A stretch of DNA of 64,000 bases, from the NCBI RefSeq assembly GCF_004358025.1, contig NZ_SMTL01000002.1, positions 310,001 to 374,000 of the forward strand. Direction: 5' to 3'. Origin of the DNA: Rhizobium deserti (GTDB taxonomy: Bacteria; Pseudomonadota; Alphaproteobacteria; Rhizobiales; Rhizobiaceae). A program made the translations under genes and the position numbers. This document shows positions 25,553 to 36,575 of this stretch, in pieces. Every line of letters begins with the position of its first letter. Position 1 is the first letter of the stretch. The notes below the pieces were generated by a model, which made no database searches, was not told the origin of the DNA, and saw nothing but the letters and a program-made list of their open reading frames with translations.

Positions 25553-28500
25553 ATGCGCATCGAACGTCGTTTCACCAAGCCCGAGACCGGCGCCTATGGC
25601 GAAATCGAATTCCGCAAGGCGGTCAGCGAAATCCGCAATCCGGATGGCTCCATCGTCTTCCGACTGGCCGATATCGATGTCCCGGCACAGTTTTCTCAGG
25701 TTGCCACCGACGTTCTGGCGCAAAAGTATTTCCGCAAGGCCGGCGTGCCGAAAATCCTGAAGCGCGTCGAAGAAAACGACGTGCCCTCCTTCCTGTGGCG
25801 TTCGGTCGCCGACGAGAAGGCGCTGGCGGCCCTGCCTGAAAGCGAGCGCTACGGCTCTGAAACCGATGCGCGCCAGGTATTTTCGCGGCTTGCCGGGACC
25901 TGGACCTATTGGGGCTGGAAGGGCAGGTATTTTTCTTCGGAAGAAGATGCGGCAGCCTTTATGGACGAACTTGCCTATATGCTCGCCACCCAGCGCGTCG
26001 CGCCGAACTCGCCGCAATGGTTCAACACCGGCATGCACTGGGCCTACGGCATCGACGGCCCCGGCCAGGGCCATTTCTACATCGACCCCTTCACCGGCAA
26101 GCTTACCAAGTCCAGGTCGGCTTATGAGCATCCGCAGCCGCATGCCTGCTTCATTCAGTCTGTCGAGGACGACCTCGTCAACGAAGGCGGCATCATGGAC
26201 CTCTGGGTCCGCGAGGCTCGCCTGTTCAAATACGGCTCCGGCACCGGTTCCAACTTTTCGATGCTGCGCGGCGAAGGCGAAAAGCTTTCCGGCGGCGGCC
26301 GCTCCTCCGGCCTGATGTCCTTCCTGAAGATCGGCGACCGGGCTGCTGGCGCCATCAAGTCCGGAGGCACGACCCGCCGTGCGGCGAAGATGGTTGTCGT
26401 CGATATCGACCATCCGGATATCGAGGAATATATCAACTGGAAGGTCAAGGAAGAGCAGAAGGTGGCGGCGCTCGTCACCGGGTCGAAGATCGTCTCGCGC
26501 CACCTGAAGGCGATCATGAAGGCCTGCGTCAACTGCGAGGCGGATGGCGACGATTGCTTTGACCCGAACAAGAACCCTGCGCTGAAGCGCGAAATCAAGG
26601 CCGCCAAGAAGGACCAGGTTCCGGAAAACTATGTTGGCCGGGTCATCCAGTTCGCCCGCCAGGGCTACAAGGACCTCGAGTTCAAGACCTATGACACCGA
26701 CTGGGATTCGGAAGCCTACCTCACCGTGTCGGGGCAGAACTCCAACAACTCGGTCTCGCTGAAGGACGACTTCCTGAAGGCTGTTGAGAACGATGGCGAC
26801 TGGAACCTGACCGCCCGCAAGGACGGCCGCGTGATGAAGACGCTGAAGGCCAAGGACCTGTGGGAACAGATCTCCTATGCCGCCTGGGCATCCGCCGATC
26901 CGGGCATCCACTTCAACACGACGATGAACGACTGGCATACCTCGCCGGCCGGTGGTCCGATCCGCGGCTCCAATCCGTGCTCGGAATATATGTTCCTCGA
27001 CGATACCGCCTGCAACCTCGCTTCCATGAACCTCCTGCAGTTCAAGGACAAGGCGACCAAGCGCATCAACATTGCCGACTACGAACATGCGACCCGCTTG
27101 TGGACCGTCGTGCTCGAGATCTCGGTGATGATGGCGCAGTTCCCGTCGAAGCAGATCGCGGAACTCTCCTACCAGTACCGCACGCTCGGCCTTGGCTATG
27201 CCAATATCGGCGGCCTGCTGATGTCGTCCGGCATCCCCTACGATTCAGCCGAGGGCCGCGCCATTGCCGGAAGCCTGACCGCCATCATGACCGGCGTCTC
27301 CTATGCCACGTCGGCAGAAATGGCCTCCGAACTCGGTCCCTTCCCGAACTTCGCGCCCAACCGCGACAGCATGCTGCGCGTCATCCGCAACCATCGCCGC
27401 GCCGCCCATGGCGAAACTACCGGCTATGAACAGCTGTCGGTCAATCCTGTTGCGCTGATCCATTCGGAAAACCCGGATCAGGATCTGGTTGCCCATGCCA
27501 AGGCTGCCTGGGACAAGGCGCTCGAGCTCGGCCAGCAGCACGGCTACCGCAATGCCCAGGTCTCGGTCATTGCCCCGACCGGCACGATCGGCCTGGTGAT
27601 GGATTGCGACACGACCGGCATCGAGCCGGACTTCGCGCTCGTCAAGTTCAAGAAGCTTGCCGGTGGCGGCTATTTCAAGATCATCAACGGTGCGGTTCCG
27701 GAAGCGCTCCGCACGCTCGGGTACACGGAAAGCCAGCTTGCCGAGATCGAGGCCTATGCGGTTGGCCACGGCAACATCAACCAGGCTCCGGGCGTCAATC
27801 CCGGCTCGTTGCGCGCCAAGGGCTTTTCCGACGAGAAGATCGCCGCCATCAACGGCGCCACCAAGGCCGCCTTCGACATCAAGTTCGTGTTCAACCAGTG
27901 GACGCTTGGCGCCGACTTCCTCAAGGGCACCCTGAAGGTCACCGACGAGCAGCTCGCCGACATGAGTTTTAACCTTCTCGAGCATATCGGCTTCTCGAAA
28001 AAGGAGATCGAGGCTGCCAATATCCATGTCTGCGGCGCGATGACGCTGGAAGGTGCGCCTTTCCTGAAGGACGAGCACCTGCCCGTCTTCGATTGCGCCA
28101 ATCCCTGCGGCAAGATCGGCAAGCGTTACCTCTCGGTGGAAAGCCATATCCGCATGATGGCGGCTGCCCAGCCCTTCATCTCGGGGGCGATCTCCAAGAC
28201 GATCAACATGCCGAACGATGCGACCGTGGAAGATTGCGGCGCCGCCTACATGCTGTCCTGGAAGCTGGCTCTGAAGGCCAACGCCCTTTATCGCGATGGC
28301 TCCAAGCTTTCGCAGCCGCTCAACGCCTCGCTGATCGATGAGGACGATGCGGAAGAGGCGGTCGAGGAACTGATGCAGCAGCCGATCGCCGCCCAGGCCG
28401 TAACGATCACCGAGAAGATCGTCGAACGTGTCGTCGAGCGGATGAGCCGCGAACGCGAAAAGCTGCCGAACCGCCGCCAGGGTTATACCCAGAAGGCCAA

Positions 28501-29383
28501 TGTCGGCGGCCACAAGGTCTACCTGCGCACCGGCGAATTCGGCGATGGCCGAATCGGCGAGATCTTCATCGACATGCACAAGGAAGGCGCCGCCTTCCGC
28601 GCGATGATGAACAATTTCGCCATCGCCATCTCGCTCGGCCTGCAATACGGCGTGCCGCTGGAAGAATATGTGGAGGCCTTCACCTTCACCAAGTTCGAGC
28701 CGGCCGGCATCGTTACGGGCAATGACGCAATCAAGAATGCCACGTCGATCCTCGACTACGTGTTCCGCGAACTTGCCGTTTCCTATCTCGGCCGTCACGA
28801 CCTGGCGCATGTCGACACGTCGGACTTTTCGCAGACGGCACTCGGCAAGGGCATCCAGGAAGGCAAGACCAACCTGGTTTCCACCGGCTGGACCCGCGGC
28901 TACAAGCCGACTTTGGTTTCCGGCACCGGAAGCGACCGGCTTGCCGGAAACGAGCCCAAGGGATCGGCCACCGCCGCCCCTGCCCGCGCATCGACCAATG
29001 TCACCTCCTTTGCAGGCTCCGCTGCCCGCAAGCTGGAAACGACGGTCGCCGTCTCGACTTCGGAAATCGTCGCCTTCAAGCGCGACTACGAGGAACGCGC
29101 CAAGGAATTCGTCGAGGAGATCGCAGAAGAGGTCGGCGACGCGAACGCCAACCTCGCCTCCGAAAGCGAGCAGGCCGCCACCGCGCTGTTCTCCGACAAG
29201 GCCGCAGCCGACGCCGCTGCCGCCAAGACGGAAGCCAAGAAGCTCGAAGCCGACCGGCGCATGAAGTCGATCATGCAGGGCTATACGGGCAATATGTGCT
29301 CCGAGTGCCAGAACTTCACCATGGTTCGCAACGGTACCTGCGAGAAGTGCGATACATGCGGCGCCACCAGCGGCTGCAGCTGA
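25553..29383 (+). CDS. nrdJ: Vitamin B12-dependent (class II) ribonucleotide reductase
   Basis: 1276 aa. Reduces ribonucleotides to deoxyribonucleotides using adenosylcobalamin and works with or without oxygen. The catalytic region shows [20 protein letters not shown] and [20 protein letters not shown]; the long C-terminal part ends with the zinc-ribbon-like tail CSECQNF...[13 protein letters not shown]. The large size and tail are typical of alphaproteobacterial NrdJ. A stretch near 1130-1240 rich in Ala, Glu and Lys links the core to the tail. Start at 25553 after GAGGGATTAAGGC. Confidence 0.97.
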   Translation: MRIERRFTKPETGAYGEIEFRKAVSEIRNPDGSIVFRLADIDVPAQFSQVATDVLAQKYFRKAGVPKILKRVEENDVPSFLWRSVADEKALAALPESERYGSETDARQVFSRLAGTWTYWGWKGRYFSSEEDAAAFMDELAYMLATQRVAPNSPQWFNTGMHWAYGIDGPGQGHFYIDPFTGKLTKSRSAYEHPQPHACFIQSVEDDLVNEGGIMDLWVREARLFKYGSGTGSNFSMLRGEGEKLSGGGRSSGLMSFLKIGDRAAGAIKSGGTTRRAAKMVVVDIDHPDIEEYINWKVKEEQKVAALVTGSKIVSRHLKAIMKACVNCEADGDDCFDPNKNPALKREIKAAKKDQVPENYVGRVIQFARQGYKDLEFKTYDTDWDSEAYLTVSGQNSNNSVSLKDDFLKAVENDGDWNLTARKDGRVMKTLKAKDLWEQISYAAWASADPGIHFNTTMNDWHTSPAGGPIRGSNPCSEYMFLDDTACNLASMNLLQFKDKATKRINIADYEHATRLWTVVLEISVMMAQFPSKQIAELSYQYRTLGLGYANIGGLLMSSGIPYDSAEGRAIAGSLTAIMTGVSYATSAEMASELGPFPNFAPNRDSMLRVIRNHRRAAHGETTGYEQLSVNPVALIHSENPDQDLVAHAKAAWDKALELGQQHGYRNAQVSVIAPTGTIGLVMDCDTTGIEPDFALVKFKKLAGGGYFKIINGAVPEALRTLGYTESQLAEIEAYAVGHGNINQAPGVNPGSLRAKGFSDEKIAAINGATKAAFDIKFVFNQWTLGADFLKGTLKVTDEQLADMSFNLLEHIGFSKKEIEAANIHVCGAMTLEGAPFLKDEHLPVFDCANPCGKIGKRYLSVESHIRMMAAAQPFISGAISKTINMPNDATVEDCGAAYMLSWKLALKANALYRDGSKLSQPLNASLIDEDDAEEAVEELMQQPIAAQAVTITEKIVERVVERMSREREKLPNRRQGYTQKANVGGHKVYLRTGEFGDGRIGEIFIDMHKEGAAFRAMMNNFAIAISLGLQYGVPLEEYVEAFTFTKFEPAGIVTGNDAIKNATSILDYVFRELAVSYLGRHDLAHVDTSDFSQTALGKGIQEGKTNLVSTGWTRGYKPTLVSGTGSDRLAGNEPKGSATAAPARASTNVTSFAGSAARKLETTVAVSTSEIVAFKRDYEERAKEFVEEIAEEVGDANANLASESEQAATALFSDKAAADAAAAKTEAKKLEADRRMKSIMQGYTGNMCSECQNFTMVRNGTCEKCDTCGATSGCS

Positions 29384-29688
29384 TTGATTAATTAAAGCTT
29401 GTACGGTCGCTGTTGCCGCCCATAAAAAATCAGCCACCCCGAATGATTTCTTGAGGTGACCTCGTAGAGCTTACTACTCAGTAAAACAGATTTTCAGGCG
29501 GCTTAGCCGCCTGAAAATGCTTGAAGAACAAATAGTCAGCAAATTGGAGCGGCACCAGTCGTTAAAAAAAACGAGCGGATACCGCCATGCCAAGCGGTAG
29601 CTCCCTAGATAAGCATTCGGCCACTAAGCGGCCTAGCTGCTGGTCCGTCTCCAGAAGTTTAGATGCGAATGTTGTTGTGGAGATAGGT
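29384..29688. other. Gap between nrdJ and the caspase-like gene
   Basis: 305 nt, AT-richer than the surroundings. Holds the nrdJ terminator hairpin and otherwise no recognisable gene or repeat; it may contain the left edge of an acquired segment. Confidence 0.5.
29490..29518. terminator. Hairpin downstream of nrdJ
   Basis: ATTTTCAGGCGGC and GCCGCCTGAAAAT are perfect 13-nt arms around TTA. The A and T ends act as the U tract in either direction. It lies 107 nt past the nrdJ stop. Confidence 0.7.
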
Positions 29689-31143
29689 ATGCCGTCGACC
29701 GCGATCCTAATCGGAAATGCAAGTTATGTGAACGCGAACGACCTATCCTGTTGCCGCGACGACGTTCTTGCAATGCGAGAGCTACTGGAAGCTACAAGCC
29801 GTTTCGACAAGATCATAGACTGCATAGATCTTGATGCTGATTCGATGCGCGACGCTGTACGAAACGCTCTTCCCCCGGAAGAGAAGCAAAACGAGGTGTT
29901 CTTCTTCTTTTCGGGCCACGGAGCACAGATCGAAAGCGAGTTCTATTACTGCGGCACTAAATTTGAATACAAACGCCCTAACGAAACTGGCGTCTCGCAC
30001 TCGGATCTGCATGGTCTGTTCCGAGCCGCTTCCCCGACCACATTAGTGGTAGTTATCGACGCATGCTATTCAGGCACGCCTTTGGTAAAGCAGGAACTCC
30101 CACCGCCGCCTCTTGTGAAGGACGGGTTCCGGAACGTGTTCCAGTTTTCCTCGTCGATGAATGACCAGACCTCCATGGGCGGAGTGCCTCTGAGCGACTA
30201 CACCCGCGCGTTTATTGAGGCGAGTATCCGTAAGACTGAGGGCGCAATTTATTACACCGATTTGTCAAACACTCTGCGTGATAACTTCTTACAGAATGAT
30301 GGCCAGACGCCATTCTTTGTCTATCAAGGCACTGGTCGCGAGACGTTGGTCGATGATGCCAAGACGCTAGATGGTTTTCGAGCGCGAATGACAGCGCACC
30401 TAAACTTGCCTGACACAGGAGTACATGACACGTCCACCGAAGATGTCTCCGCCTCTGACGGTGCATCGAACAGCCAAGCCCCCGTGGACGCGCGTTCTCC
30501 GATGCAGCTAATCTTAGCCGCAGAAGAAAAGATCGGATCGCCGACGCAGATGAAGGATTTGATAGGTCGTCTTTTCGATGGTTTGAAAGCGAGGCTCGGC
30601 GCTCCACAGTTTACGGAACTCTTCGATACCGAGGTTAGCGAGCGCTCCCGATATACCGAGCCTACAAGCGAAGAATTCATGATCCGTGTCTTATCTCGCG
30701 AGAACCGGCCTGACCGTCTGGTCACTGCGGAAATAAAACTGGAAAAGCGTAGAGCTAACCCTTGGGCCTCGGCAAGCGCGGGAATAATTGCGGCAATCAA
30801 TCAAGATTACACCGAGCACTTCAACCTTGAATTAAACTGCTCTTTGGAGCGAGCGCAATTGACGATCAGCCTGACACCAAAGTTCAGGATACTTAAGCGC
30901 CTTGTGCTGGTGGTGAGTTGTGCGCCAAGCCTTGAGCACTGCTATGTTTTTGAAGTGGTCGTCAAACACCCGAGAACGGACTGGGACGCGTTCAGCACCG
31001 ATGGGGAAGAAGTGGTGAAGAGATGGTACAAGTTGGAATGGGACGCCGAGACAGCGTCGCTTATAGATAAGGTATATGATGGCCTCATCTCGGCCGTAAA
31101 GAACCACATTGGCGAGACAACCCAACGCCTGACTGATGGTTAA
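29689..31143 (+). CDS. Caspase-like (peptidase C14) protein with unknown C-terminal domain
   Basis: 484 aa. The N-terminal about 235 residues form a caspase fold: opening AILIGNASYVNANDLSCCRD, catalytic histidine H77 in FFFFSGHGAQ and catalytic cysteine C126 in VVIDACYSG. No signal peptide or membrane segment. After a Ser/Asp-rich linker (about 245-275), residues about 275-480 form a second domain I do not recognise. Start at 29689 follows GGAGATAGGT; the longer frame from 29587 is unconserved-looking. GC is visibly lower than the neighbours, with TTA and CTA leucine codons (for example near 30508), suggesting transfer. Bacterial caspases are often effectors of abortive phage defence; here that is inference. 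Confidence 0.85.
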   Translation: MPSTAILIGNASYVNANDLSCCRDDVLAMRELLEATSRFDKIIDCIDLDADSMRDAVRNALPPEEKQNEVFFFFSGHGAQIESEFYYCGTKFEYKRPNETGVSHSDLHGLFRAASPTTLVVVIDACYSGTPLVKQELPPPPLVKDGFRNVFQFSSSMNDQTSMGGVPLSDYTRAFIEASIRKTEGAIYYTDLSNTLRDNFLQNDGQTPFFVYQGTGRETLVDDAKTLDGFRARMTAHLNLPDTGVHDTSTEDVSASDGASNSQAPVDARSPMQLILAAEEKIGSPTQMKDLIGRLFDGLKARLGAPQFTELFDTEVSERSRYTEPTSEEFMIRVLSRENRPDRLVTAEIKLEKRRANPWASASAGIIAAINQDYTEHFNLELNCSLERAQLTISLTPKFRILKRLVLVVSCAPSLEHCYVFEVVVKHPRTDWDAFSTDGEEVVKRWYKLEWDAETASLIDKVYDGLISAVKNHIGETTQRLTDG

Positions 31144-31494
31144 CAATGTACTGACTGAAGAGAGGCACCCTGCCCGCTACCGATCGCATTGAAGCCATGA
31201 ACACAGGTGAAACTGAAGCCAATGCGCATGCCAGTTAAAAACTTGCCGCGGATGCCGGAATGTAGTCTCGGTTCGCATACCGCAGGTGAACGTTATCTGT
31301 AAGAGCGCTAGTCTGACCTAGGGATATGTTTTAAGACGATACAGCTTCCACCAATGGCTCGGGCCTTCCCATGCAGGCTAGATATCGGGAGACGAGAAGC
31401 CTATCAGTTCCCGCCCGGGCGGTGCTGCCCGGGCAGGTCTCCATTACAGCCAACCAGCTGGCCCCCCCAACCCGCTGCTTTCATCGCACCCGCC
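31144..31494. other. Gap between caspase-like gene and paoC
   Basis: 351 nt between convergent genes. Contains a distant inverted repeat CGCATTG (31185-31191) / CAATGCG (31220-31226) and, near the paoC end, a terminator. No gene recognised. Confidence 0.5.
31413..31434. terminator. GC-rich hairpin after paoC
   Basis: GCCCGGGC occurs twice around GGTGCT; each copy is self-complementary so they pair perfectly. It lies about 60 nt past the paoC stop. No T run, so termination efficiency is uncertain. Confidence 0.55.
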
Positions 31495-33723
31495 TTATGC
31501 GCGGCTGCGATACGCATCGGACATATCGGCGAGCTGCGGCAGGCCGCCGATCAGCTTGTCGAGCGTAATCGGGTAATGCCGTACGCGCACGCCGCTGGCA
31601 TTGTAGATGGCATTGGCGATTGCCGCCGATACGCCGCATAGGCCGAGTTCGCCTACGCCCTTCGCCTTCATCGGCGATGACATCGGGTCGGTCTCGTCCA
31701 TGAAGATCACGTCCTGATGCGGAATGTCCGCATGGACGGCCACTTCATAGCCGGCCAGGTCGTGATTGACGAAGAAGCCCCTGCGGGTATCGACGGCGAG
31801 TTCTTCCGAAAGCGCTCCGCCCGCCCCCATGGTCATGGCGCCGATCACCTGGCTGCGCGCCGTGATCGGGTTGAGAATGCGGCCGGCGGCACAGACGGCC
31901 AGCATCCGGCGGATGCGGCTTTCGCCGGTGGCAATGTCGACGCCGACTTCGACGAAATGGGCACCGAAGGTCGATTGCTGGTGGGTCTTGGTGAGGTCGC
32001 CCCATTCGATCTTGTCTTCGCCCACCAGGCCGTCTGCCCCTGCCGCCTCGGCAAGCGGCACGGAACGGTTGCCGGATCTCACTTCGCCATTTTCGAAGAC
32101 GACGTCGGCCGAATTGAAGCCGAGCTTGGCGGCCACCGCCTCGCGCAGCTTGACGCAGGCGGCATAAACACCCGAGGTGGAGGAATTAGCGCCAAACTGT
32201 CCGCCGGAACCGGCCGAAACGGGAAAGCGCGAATCGCCGAGATGCACGGCCACCTTGTTCATGCCGATGCCCATCATCTCGGCGGCGGTTTGCGCGATGA
32301 TCGTGTAGCTGCCAGTGCCGATATCGGTCATGTCGGTCTCGACCGTGACGACGCCCTGGCTGTCCAGCCGCACTCGCGCCCCGGAGGGAAGCACGAGATT
32401 GTTGCGGAATGCGGCAGCAACGCCCATGCCGATCATCCAATTTCCTTCACGACGGGCGCCGGGCCGCTCCCGCCCGCTCCATCCGAAGCGATCGGCGCCG
32501 AGCTTCAGGCAGCCGACCAGGTCGCGATGGGAAAAGGGCCGCTCCGGCTTTTCGGGATCCACCTGCGTGTCGTTGACGATCCGGAACTCGATCGGATCCA
32601 TGCCGAGCTTTTCGGCCATTTCGTCCATGGCGATTTCCAGCGCCATGAGGCCGGGCGCCTCGCCCGGCGCCCGCATGGCATTGCCCTCGGGAAGATGCAG
32701 CGTCGCCAGACGCATGGCCGTCATGCGGTCGGCGCCGGCGTAAAGCAGGCGGGTCTGGCTTGCCGCCGTCTCCAGCTGGCCGCCGGGCTGGTCGCCCGAC
32801 CAGCTTTCGTGCGCAATCGCCGTGATCCTGCCGTCGCGGCCCGCGCCGATGCGGATGCGCTGGATGGTTGCCGGGCGGTGGGTGGTGTTGTTCATGATGA
32901 AGGGCCGCGGCAGCGCGACCTTGACCGGCCGGCTGGCGGCCTTCGCTCCAAAGGCGGCAAGCACCGCATCTGACCGCAGAAACAGCTTGCCGCCGAAACC
33001 GCCGCCGATAAACGGCGACATCAGGTGGATCTTTTCCTTGTCCACGCCGAGCGTGGTGGCGAGGTCCGACCGCCACCAGTCGATCATCTGGCTCGAGGTC
33101 CAGACCGTCAGTTCCTCGCCGTTCCAGGCGGCCAGGGAGGCATGCGGCTCCATCATCGCATGCGACTGATCCGGCGTCTCGTAGGACTGTTCCAGGGTGA
33201 CGGCAGCGGCCTTGAAAGCCGCCTCAAAATTTCCGACCGCCGTGTCCGGCTCCTGCGAATCGTCCGGTTTCGCCGCGCCGGCCATGGCCTCCCTGAGGTC
33301 GAAGGCACCCCTCTCCTCGGCATATTCCACCTTGACGAGCCCGGCTGCCGCGCGTGCCTGTTCAAAGGTTTCCGCGACCACCACGGCGATCGCCTGGTGA
33401 TAGTGCTGGATCTCGTCGCCGCCGAACAGATTGACGGTGTTGAACTTGCCCTTTTCGCGCCGCCCCACATCGAGCGTGGTGACGACCGCAAGCACACCGG
33501 GTGCGCGCTTTGCGGCGGAAACATCCATGGCGGTGATCCGGCCCTTGGCAATCGCAGCACCGACGGGATAGCCGTAGACATAGGGCAGATTGGCGTCATG
33601 CCATTCATAGGCATACATGGCCCGTCCGGTCGTCTTGAGTTCCCCGTCGATGCGGTGGATGGGCTGACCGACGACCTTGAGCTGATCAATCGGATTGGTG
33701 GTTGCTGGCTTGTCGAACTGCAT
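31495..33723 (-). CDS. paoC: Aldehyde oxidoreductase molybdopterin-binding subunit
   Basis: 742 aa, xanthine-oxidase-family large subunit. Opens with NPIDQLKVVGQPIHRIDGEL; FIGGGFGGKLFLR and the terminal block KGVGELGLCGVSAAIANAI, which carries the catalytic glutamate, are present. Length and partner layout match E. coli PaoC (YagR), which oxidises aromatic aldehydes in the periplasm using molybdenum cytosine dinucleotide. It has no export signal itself, so it would travel with the Tat-signalled PaoA. Third gene of paoABC. Confidence 0.9.
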   Translation of the reverse strand: MQFDKPATTNPIDQLKVVGQPIHRIDGELKTTGRAMYAYEWHDANLPYVYGYPVGAAIAKGRITAMDVSAAKRAPGVLAVVTTLDVGRREKGKFNTVNLFGGDEIQHYHQAIAVVVAETFEQARAAAGLVKVEYAEERGAFDLREAMAGAAKPDDSQEPDTAVGNFEAAFKAAAVTLEQSYETPDQSHAMMEPHASLAAWNGEELTVWTSSQMIDWWRSDLATTLGVDKEKIHLMSPFIGGGFGGKLFLRSDAVLAAFGAKAASRPVKVALPRPFIMNNTTHRPATIQRIRIGAGRDGRITAIAHESWSGDQPGGQLETAASQTRLLYAGADRMTAMRLATLHLPEGNAMRAPGEAPGLMALEIAMDEMAEKLGMDPIEFRIVNDTQVDPEKPERPFSHRDLVGCLKLGADRFGWSGRERPGARREGNWMIGMGVAAAFRNNLVLPSGARVRLDSQGVVTVETDMTDIGTGSYTIIAQTAAEMMGIGMNKVAVHLGDSRFPVSAGSGGQFGANSSTSGVYAACVKLREAVAAKLGFNSADVVFENGEVRSGNRSVPLAEAAGADGLVGEDKIEWGDLTKTHQQSTFGAHFVEVGVDIATGESRIRRMLAVCAAGRILNPITARSQVIGAMTMGAGGALSEELAVDTRRGFFVNHDLAGYEVAVHADIPHQDVIFMDETDPMSSPMKAKGVGELGLCGVSAAIANAIYNASGVRVRHYPITLDKLIGGLPQLADMSDAYRSRA

Positions 33724-33726
33724 GGC

Positions 33727-34677
33727 TCAACCCCTTGCTTCTGCGATCACGGCACCGAGCGTCCGCTCGACGAGATCGATCTTGAATCGGTTCTGCTCGG
33801 TTGGCCGCGCGTCAGCGAAAAGCGCCGAGGCTGCAGATCGAGCGCCACGAGAGAGTTCCGCATCGGCCCCCTCCACTCGCCAGGGCTTGTGGGCAACGCC
33901 GCCGACCGCGACACGGCCAGTTCCGTCCAGCTGGATGACGGCGCCGACCGAAACGATGGCAAACGCATAAGAAGCGCGATCGCGGACCTTGCGGTAGATC
34001 TGCCTGCCGCCCACCGGCGGCGGCAGAACGACGGCGGTGATCAATTCGCCCTGCTCCAGCACGGTTTCGATATGCGGTGTCTCGCCCGGAAGCCGGTGGA
34101 AGTCGGCAATCGGAATGGCGTGATGGCTGCCATCGGGCTTGACGGTTTCCACAACGGCGTCCAGCGCCCGCATGGCAATCGCCATATCGCTCGGATGCGT
34201 GGCGATACAGGCGTCGCTGACGCCGACCACTGCGTGCTGGCGGCTGAAGCCGCCGATGGCGGAACAGCCGCTGCCGGGCTGGCGCTTGTTGCACGGCTGG
34301 TTGGTGTCGTAGAAGTAGGGACAGCGCGTCCGCTGCAGAAGATTGCCAGCCGTAGTGGCGACATTGCGAAGCTGGCCCGAAGCCCCGGCCACCAGCGCCC
34401 GCGACAGAAGGCCGTAGTCACGGCGAACCGTTTCATGCGCGGCAAGGTCCGTATTGCGGACCAGGGCGCCGATCCGCAAGCCTCCTTCGGCCGTCGGCTC
34501 GATCGTATCGAGACCCAGACCGTTGACGTCGATCAGATGCGTCGGCGTCTCGATCTCGAGCTTCATCAGGTCGAGGAGATTGGTGCCGCCGGCAATAAAT
34601 TTTGACTGGCGGTTGGATGAAGCCGCGTTGGCTGCAGCCTCCACGGAGGAGGCGCGCTCGTAGGTGAAGGCTCTCAT
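33727..34677 (-). CDS. paoB: Aldehyde oxidoreductase FAD/4Fe-4S subunit
   Basis: 316 aa. FAD-binding block [16 protein letters not shown] and [17 protein letters not shown] are typical of CO-dehydrogenase flavoprotein subunits. The insertion [20 protein letters not shown] with further cysteine fits the extra 4Fe-4S site of PaoB. The ATG at 34677 overlaps the paoA stop (ATGA), so the two are translationally coupled. Confidence 0.9.
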   Translation of the reverse strand: MRAFTYERASSVEAAANAASSNRQSKFIAGGTNLLDLMKLEIETPTHLIDVNGLGLDTIEPTAEGGLRIGALVRNTDLAAHETVRRDYGLLSRALVAGASGQLRNVATTAGNLLQRTRCPYFYDTNQPCNKRQPGSGCSAIGGFSRQHAVVGVSDACIATHPSDMAIAMRALDAVVETVKPDGSHHAIPIADFHRLPGETPHIETVLEQGELITAVVLPPPVGGRQIYRKVRDRASYAFAIVSVGAVIQLDGTGRVAVGGVAHKPWRVEGADAELSRGARSAASALFADARPTEQNRFKIDLVERTLGAVIAEARG

Positions 34678-35309
34678 GCTTTTGTCCCAGCGACTTCGAC
34701 AATGGCATCGACGATGTTGGAATAAGCCCCGCAGCGACAGAGATTTCCGCTCATCCGCTCGCGGATTTCCGCCTCGGTGATCTGTGTCTGAGTGGTTAGG
34801 TCGCCGGTGACATGGCTGGGGATATTCGCCCTGATCTCCTCCAGCACGGCGACGGAGGAACAGATCTGTCCCGGAGTACAGTAGCCGCATTGAAACCCGT
34901 CATGCTTGACGAAGGCGGCCTGCATCGGATGAAGGTTTCCCGGCTCGCCGAGGCCCTCGATCGTGGCGATCCGGTCGCCTTCGTGCATCACCGCGAGCGT
35001 CAGACAGGAATTGACGCGCCGGCCGTCGACCATGACGGTGCAGGCGCCGCATTGGCCATGGTCGCAGCCCTTCTTGGTGCCGGTCAGGTGGAGGTGTTCG
35101 CGCAAGGCATCCAGCAGCGTCGTGCGATTGTCCAGGTCAAGGTCGCGGCTTGCACCGTTGACGGTGAAGGACACTTTCGTCGTATGGTTCATTGAAGCTC
35201 CCGCAGGCTGGGCCGCCGCTCCGCCGGCGACTCCGGTAACCGCGACAGCCGCGGCTGACGAAACAAGTAGGTTCCGCCGCGAGATTTCAAGCGTAATCGC
35301 GCTTTGCAT
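34674..35309 (-). CDS. paoA: Aldehyde oxidoreductase 2Fe-2S subunit, Tat-exported
   Basis: 211 aa. Tat signal [20 protein letters not shown] at the N-terminus, then a plant-type ferredoxin domain ([21 protein letters not shown]) and a second 2Fe-2S helical domain ([12 protein letters not shown]...[12 protein letters not shown]). Supplies the export signal for the complex and passes electrons from the molybdenum site to FAD. Start at 35309 places the twin arginine about residue 11. A LysR gene lies upstream on the same strand. Confidence 0.9.
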   Translation of the reverse strand: MQSAITLEISRRNLLVSSAAAVAVTGVAGGAAAQPAGASMNHTTKVSFTVNGASRDLDLDNRTTLLDALREHLHLTGTKKGCDHGQCGACTVMVDGRRVNSCLTLAVMHEGDRIATIEGLGEPGNLHPMQAAFVKHDGFQCGYCTPGQICSSVAVLEEIRANIPSHVTGDLTTQTQITEAEIRERMSGNLCRCGAYSNIVDAIVEVAGTKA

Positions 35310-35463
35310 ATCGAGTTCCACTTCTTCGAGAAAGATCAACTGGCAGCAGGCTGAGCGGTAATCTAGCGCAGGCACGGGTATTGATTAGCCTCCGCCTGAT
35401 GCATGCTCTTATTCATCTGGTTCATGAATGGAGCAGAACGCCGGCGCGCCATGGCACCACGTC

Positions 35464-36357
35464 TCAGTTGCGATGGCGCAAGGCATCCAGCACGGCGACG
35501 AATGCGGGCGAGGATTGCCGCCGGCTCGGATAATAAAGGTGGTATCCGTCCCAGTAAGGCGAGTATGTCTGAAGGACGCGCACAAGCCGGCCCTCCTCGA
35601 CATAGGGCAGGACGATCTCCTCCGGGATATAGGCGAGCCCGAAACCGTCGAGGGCCGCGTCGAGCGCGCTGAAGATGTTGTTGAAGGCAAGCTGACCGTC
35701 GACGCGGATCTTCAACTGACGACCATTGTCTTCAAACTCCCAGGCATAAAGGCCCCCGGCGCTCTGAAGCCGGAAGTTGATGCAGTTGTGTTGAACAAGC
35801 TCATTGGGATGGAGCGGCGTCGGGCGGCTTGAGAGATAGCTGGGGGCACCGACAACCGCGAGACAGAAGTCCGGGCCGATCCGCGCTGAGATCATGTCTT
35901 TGGCCAGTTGCTCGCCCATTCGCACACCGGCATCGAACCGTTCGCTGACAATGTCCGTCAAGCCGTTGTCGAGCACCAGTTCCATCTTGATGTCCGGGAA
36001 CCGGGGAAGGAAGTCCTTCAACTTCGGCCAAAGGACGTGCTTGATGGCATAATCGCTTGCCGAGATCCTGATCGTTCCCGCCGGCCTGTCGCGCAGCTCG
36101 TTCAGCGCATCGACCTGTGCCTCGATCTCATCAAACTGTGGCCCTATCCCCTTGAGTAGCTGTTCGCCCGCCTCGGTGAGAGAAACAGCCCGCGTCGTGC
36201 GGGTCAGCAGCCTGACGCCGAGCTTCTTTTCAAGAGAGCTAACCGTATGGCTGAGGGCAGATTGAGAGACGCCTATTCTGGCTGCAGCCCTGGTAAAACT
36301 TTGCTCGCGGGCGACGGCGATGAAGGCCAGCAGGTCACTGATATTATCGCGTGCCAA
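35464..36357 (-). CDS. LysR-family regulator
   Basis: 297 aa. HTH at about 5-62 (FIAVAREQSFTRAAARIGVS, QSALSHTVSSLEKKL), then a periplasmic-binding-like effector domain. It sits 154 nt upstream of paoA in the same direction, so it may control paoABC or be partly cotranscribed with it. The GGLYAWEFEDNGRQLKI region is like regulators of small oxidoreductases. Effector unknown. Confidence 0.86.
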   Translation of the reverse strand: MARDNISDLLAFIAVAREQSFTRAAARIGVSQSALSHTVSSLEKKLGVRLLTRTTRAVSLTEAGEQLLKGIGPQFDEIEAQVDALNELRDRPAGTIRISASDYAIKHVLWPKLKDFLPRFPDIKMELVLDNGLTDIVSERFDAGVRMGEQLAKDMISARIGPDFCLAVVGAPSYLSSRPTPLHPNELVQHNCINFRLQSAGGLYAWEFEDNGRQLKIRVDGQLAFNNIFSALDAALDGFGLAYIPEEIVLPYVEEGRLVRVLQTYSPYWDGYHLYYPSRRQSSPAFVAVLDALRHRN

Positions 36358-36575
36358 TCATGAGCCCCTTGCATGTGGAGCGTCAGATTGTAGCGTGACG
36401 GAGTTCGAAAGCCACTGTGAGCTTATCACGAGTACGACAGATCATCGCGGTCCAGGCTCGGCTTGAGGTTCTGTCGCCAAACGGAATGTCGCTGGGGCTT
36501 GTTCAAGTTCGCAGCCCAAGAAAACGCAACCGGCAATCGCTTCACTGCGTCATGCACAGCTCCAAGCCTGTGGTG

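Noticed and set aside
29587..29688. N-terminal extension of the caspase-like protein
   Set aside because: The 34 extra residues have no caspase features and a good ribosome site lies directly before the start at 29689.
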